Shown one piece after another: positions 5,430 to 8,305 of a stretch of DNA of 8,305 nucleotides. The stretch spans positions 1 through 8,305 of the forward strand of contig DATLGD010000032.1 in assembly GCA_035540755.1 (NCBI GenBank). The letters run 5' to 3'. Numbering within the stretch: the first letter of the stretch is position 1; each line of letters starts with the position of its first letter. This stretch comes from DATLGD01 sp035540755. Lineage in GTDB: Bacteria; Actinomycetota; Actinomycetes; Mycobacteriales; SCTD01. Below the pieces are notes generated by a model. It was not told the origin of the DNA, searched no databases, and saw only the letters and a list, made by a program, of their open reading frames with translations. Made by a program: the position numbers and the translations under genes.

Positions 5430-8159
5430 GTGCACCCGTCTCGTCCCCGTCCCCGTCGCCGACTCGCCGCCGCCCTCACCGGGTGCGCGCTCGTCGCGGC
5501 CACCGTCCAGGTCCTCCCCGGCACCGGCGCGGTCGCCGCGGGGCCGAGCCTGACCGACGCGGCACCGCCGACGACGCCGGCCCGGACCGGTCCGCCGGTG
5601 TCGATCGCCGTGCTGGGCGACTCGATCTCCCAGGGCACCGGCTCCGACGACGGCGGGGCGACCGTGTCGGTGCAGGACGGCGGGATCGGCGACCCCCGGC
5701 CCCGCAACTCCTGGGCCACCGGGGACTGGCCCGGCCTGGACAGCTACCTGCAGCGGGTGCGGGCGCTGCCCGGCGGGGCGGGGACGGTCGGTCTGAACCT
5801 GTCCGCCAACGGCGCGAACATGAGGAACGACTTCCTCGCCCAGGCGCAGTCGGTTCCGGCCGGCACCGGGCTCGTCCTCGTCGAGATGGGCGGCAACGAC
5901 CTGTGCCGGCCCACCGAGGCCGAGATGACGTCCGTGGCGGACTTCCGCGCTCAGCTGCGCGCCGGGCTGACCTGGCTGCAGCAGAACCGGCCCGAGACCC
6001 TGGTGACGGCCCACTCGGTGCCCGACATCTACAACCTCTGGTACCTGCGCGGCGCCGCGCACAAGGACGAGTACTTCGGCGTGTGGCCGTTCGGCTCGAC
6101 GGCGGCCGGCCCGCGGGCCACCCGCGGCAGCAACGACAACAGCCCCTTCTGGGCCCGGCAGTTCTGGGACGGGCTGTTCGGCTCGGTGATCCCGTGCAAG
6201 TCGCTGCTGGTCGACCCGACGAACCCGCGCAACGCCGGCCCGACACCGACGGCGACGCACGCCTCCGAGGCGCGCCGGCTGCGGGTGCGCGCCCGGACGG
6301 CGGCGTTCAACGACGTCCTGCGGGAGGAGTGCGCCACGGTGCTGCGGTGCCGCTACGACGGCGGGCGCCTGTTCGAGTTCTCGGCCAACCGGGTCAACGG
6401 CGCGCTCACGCACAACACGTCGCAGTGGCGGTTCGTCGACCGCGACATCAGCACGCAGGACCACTTCCACCCCTCGTTCAACGGGCAGAAGAAGCTGGCC
6501 GCCGAGGCCTTCGCCGCCGGCTACGACTTCACCGACCGCGTGGCGCCCGTCGTGAGCACCGTGGCCAGCCCGGCCGCGAACACCCACGGCTGGCACCGGA
6601 CCGACGTCACGGTGGCGCGGTCGGCCACCGACGCCGCGGGGGTCCGGGGCTTCGAGCACCGCGTGCACGCCCCCGGCGGCGCCGTCGGAGCGTGGGTCCG
6701 CACCGTCGGAGCCGGCGCACCGGCCGTCCCGGTCACGGCCGAGGGCACGACGCACGTCGAGGTGAGAGCGCTCGACGTCAACGGCAACCTCAGCGCGAGC
6801 CTGGTGCTGCCGGTCCGGATCGACAAGACGCTGCCGCAGGCGCATCCCGTGACACCGGCCGCGGGAGCGACGTTCGTCCAGCACGAGCAGGTCCGGGCCG
6901 AGTTCAGCTGCTCGGACGCCGGCGGGTCGCAGGTCGACACCTGCGTCGGCACCGTCGGCAGCGGGGAGCACGTCGACACCAGCACCGTCGGCGAGAAGAC
7001 CTTCACCGTGACGGCCACCGACCGCGCCGGCAACGCGTTCACCACGACCCGCAGCTACACCGTCGTCGACGTGACGCCGCCGGGGATCACGATCGACTCC
7101 CCGGCCGTGGACGCCGCCTTCCCCCGGCACGACGTGGTCGCGGCCGACTACACCTGCACCGACGAGGTCGGCGGCTCCGGCCTGGCCCGCTGCGACGGCA
7201 CCGTGCCGGACGGCGCGCCCGTGCCCACCGACGAGATCGGCGACCACACGTTCACCGTCCAGGCCGCCGATCGCGCCGGGAACACCGCGTCCCTGTCGCG
7301 CAGCTACACCGTGGTCGACGTGACCGCACCGGTCATCGAGATCGACTCGCCGCAGGACGGTGCGGTCTACGCCCACCACGAGCAGGTCGTCACCGCCTTC
7401 GCCTGCATCGACGAGGACGGCGGTTCAGGCGTGGCGCCCGGGTACTGCGAGGGCACGGTGGACGACGGCGAGCTCCTCGACACGAGCGCTCTCGGCACGC
7501 ACGCGTTCACCGTCACCGCGACCGACCGGGCCGGCAACAGGGCCACGCTGACCCGCACCTACTCGGTCGTGGACGTCACCGCGCCGACGGTGAGCTCGCC
7601 GCACGAGGGCATCGAGTACAAGCTCGGGCAGCCGGTCGGGGCGGTGTTCACCTGCACCGACGAGGCTGGCGGCTCCGGTGTGGCGAGCTGCGTCGGACCG
7701 GCCGAGCTGGACACCTCCTCGATCGGCGCGAAGAGCTTCGAGGTGGTCACCAGCGACGTCGCCGGCAACCGGCGCACCGAGACGGTCGGCTACGTCGTCG
7801 TCTACGCCTACGGCGAGATCCGCCAGCCGATCAACCGCGACGGGTCGAGCGTGTTCAAGGCCGGCAGCACCGTGCCGGTGAAGTTCCAGGTGACCGACGC
7901 CGCGGGCGTCCCGGTGGACACGGCCACGGCCCGGCTGTCCACGCTGCGCAGCTACGACGGGCAGAGCCCTCCCGAGGAGGAGCAGGAGACCACCAGCACC
8001 GCCGCCGCGACCAGCGGCAACCTGTTCCGCTACGACAGCACCGGCCAGCAGTACGTCTACAACCTGGCGACCAAGGGCCTGCTGCCGGGCGCCTACCAGG
8101 TCTTCATCCGGCTCGACGACGGCAAGGAGCACACCGCCCTGTTCACGCTGCGGTCGTAG
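5430..8159 (+). CDS. Secreted SGNH/GDSL hydrolase with Ig-like repeats and C-terminal PxKF domain
   Basis: Exported esterase/lipase-type enzyme of 909 residues; its substrate cannot be told. GTG at 5430 has GGAAGG seven nt upstream and begins a signal peptide: a basic start with RRR at 9-11, then a hydrophobic core. Cleavage is likely after AVAA (residue 37), but LTGC at 16-19 also fits a lipobox. The SGNH domain covers about 57-365: GDS at 63-65 (S65 nucleophile), an NGAN segment in the block II region, GGND at 154-157 (N156 oxyanion hole) and DHFH at 344-347 (D344 and H347 complete the triad). Cysteines 159, 256, 301 and 307 could form two disulphides, fitting an extracellular enzyme. An Ig-like/OmpL47-like segment follows (about 370-463), then four Ig-like modules (467-791), each with a cysteine pair. 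The last 100 or so residues are a PxKF domain (PVKF at 816-819). There is no LPXTG motif or C-terminal membrane helix. Probably transcribed alone. Confidence 0.9.
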   Translation: MHPSRPRPRRRLAAALTGCALVAATVQVLPGTGAVAAGPSLTDAAPPTTPARTGPPVSIAVLGDSISQGTGSDDGGATVSVQDGGIGDPRPRNSWATGDWPGLDSYLQRVRALPGGAGTVGLNLSANGANMRNDFLAQAQSVPAGTGLVLVEMGGNDLCRPTEAEMTSVADFRAQLRAGLTWLQQNRPETLVTAHSVPDIYNLWYLRGAAHKDEYFGVWPFGSTAAGPRATRGSNDNSPFWARQFWDGLFGSVIPCKSLLVDPTNPRNAGPTPTATHASEARRLRVRARTAAFNDVLREECATVLRCRYDGGRLFEFSANRVNGALTHNTSQWRFVDRDISTQDHFHPSFNGQKKLAAEAFAAGYDFTDRVAPVVSTVASPAANTHGWHRTDVTVARSATDAAGVRGFEHRVHAPGGAVGAWVRTVGAGAPAVPVTAEGTTHVEVRALDVNGNLSASLVLPVRIDKTLPQAHPVTPAAGATFVQHEQVRAEFSCSDAGGSQVDTCVGTVGSGEHVDTSTVGEKTFTVTATDRAGNAFTTTRSYTVVDVTPPGITIDSPAVDAAFPRHDVVAADYTCTDEVGGSGLARCDGTVPDGAPVPTDEIGDHTFTVQAADRAGNTASLSRSYTVVDVTAPVIEIDSPQDGAVYAHHEQVVTAFACIDEDGGSGVAPGYCEGTVDDGELLDTSALGTHAFTVTATDRAGNRATLTRTYSVVDVTAPTVSSPHEGIEYKLGQPVGAVFTCTDEAGGSGVASCVGPAELDTSSIGAKSFEVVTSDVAGNRRTETVGYVVVYAYGEIRQPINRDGSSVFKAGSTVPVKFQVTDAAGVPVDTATARLSTLRSYDGQSPPEEEQETTSTAAATSGNLFRYDSTGQQYVYNLATKGLLPGAYQVFIRLDDGKEHTALFTLRS
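6828..7802 (+). repeat. Four tandem Ig-like modules of 77-85 residues inside the hydrolase
   Basis: The unit boundaries are marked by the recurring VVDVT(A/P)P junction: residues 467-546, 547-629, 630-714 and 715-791. Each has a first cysteine in an F/Y-x-C-x-D context, a GGSG-type turn, a second cysteine 11-14 residues later (usually followed by G-T), then a T-F-T-V-T-A-T-D-x-A-G-N-like strand. Unit 4 lacks the usual insertion after its second cysteine and is the shortest; unit 1 has GGSQ instead of GGSG. This pattern is common in actinobacterial secreted proteins and suggests stalk-like domains stabilised by one disulphide each. Confidence 0.88.
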
Positions 8160-8171
8160 TCCACAGACCGC

Positions 8172-8200
8172 TGTGCGGCAGGCTCCGAGTCCGATAGCGT
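8172..8200 (+). promoter_or_regulatory. Possible promoter for the gene at the right edge
   Basis: TAGCGT at 8195-8200 is a good actinobacterial -10 box. TGTGCG at 8172-8177, 17 nt upstream, is a poor -35. Transcription would start near 8207, leaving about 60 nt of leader before the GTG at 8266. Confidence 0.4.
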
Positions 8201-8265
8201 CGGCGCCGCGACCAGCAGGGGCGGGCCGGACCGACCGGCGGGGCGGGGACGCAGGAGGGCCACGC

Positions 8266-8305
8266 GTGCTCGTCCTCTACGTCCTCGGCGGCGTCGGCCT
8301 GCTGC
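8266..8305 (+). CDS. Start of an unidentified gene with hydrophobic N-terminus (3' end outside window)
   Basis: AGGAGGG at 8253-8259 lies six nt before GTG, a near-ideal ribosome site, and a TAGCGT box lies upstream. Only 13 codons are visible, reading VLVLYVLGGVGLL, a hydrophobic stretch that would be a first membrane helix. It is on the same strand as the hydrolase, 106 nt downstream. Nothing more can be said of its function. Confidence 0.6.
   Translation, partial: MLVLYVLGGVGLL

Noticed and set aside
5052..7379. 775-codon minus-strand and other long frames overlapping the hydrolase gene
   Set aside because: They overlap well-supported coding sequence, lack signal peptides or recognisable domains, and read as Arg/Gly/Val-rich shadow sequence.
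6828..7802. Regular repeats considered as a CRISPR array or mobile repeat
   Set aside because: The periodicity is about 80 codons, is in frame, and reflects tandem Ig-like protein modules; the DNA copies are diverged and have no short identical repeats with unique spacers.

Overview
The window is very GC-rich, starts several genes with GTG after strong purine-rich ribosome sites, and carries the neighbourhood class A penicillin-binding protein / PadR-type regulator / myo-inositol-phosphate synthase. That neighbourhood is familiar from actinobacteria; in Mycobacterium tuberculosis ponA1, Rv0047c and ino1 lie close together in the same divergent arrangement. A high-GC actinomycete, perhaps in or near the Geodermatophilaceae, is the best guess, but the family-level assignment is only an impression.

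Layout. (1) Bases 1-2039, minus strand: most of a bifunctional glycosyltransferase/transpeptidase penicillin-binding protein whose C-terminal end runs off the left edge. The leftmost 87 bases form a perfect 40-bp inverted repeat that may be a foldback artefact at a contig end. (2) Bases 2040-2351: divergent regulatory region with a sigma-70-like promoter and a perfect 10-3-10 palindrome that looks like an operator for the next gene. (3) Bases 2352-4105, plus strand: a PadR-family regulator followed by ino1, probably one transcript. (4) Bases 4300-5184, plus: an exported DUF4394 protein of unknown function, preceded by a possible ECF-type promoter and a perfect 22-bp palindrome, and followed by a clear hairpin. 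(5) Bases 5430-8159, plus: a large secreted SGNH/GDSL hydrolase carrying a row of Ig-like modules, each with a conserved cysteine pair, and a C-terminal PxKF domain. (6) Bases 8266-8305: the first 13 codons of another gene with a hydrophobic N-terminus.

How it fits together. The left half concerns the cell envelope and its precursors: peptidoglycan polymerisation and crosslinking by the penicillin-binding protein, and inositol 1-phosphate supply for phosphatidylinositol lipids and mycothiol by Ino1, probably under the control of the adjacent PadR protein. The right half encodes two exported proteins in separate transcription units; the hydrolase is built to act outside the membrane or on the cell surface. 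I see no CRISPR array, tRNA, rRNA, insertion sequence or prophage gene. I found no convincing new multi-gene system; the most interesting features are the candidate PadR operator, the edge palindrome, the leader palindrome before the DUF4394 gene and the architecture of the hydrolase.
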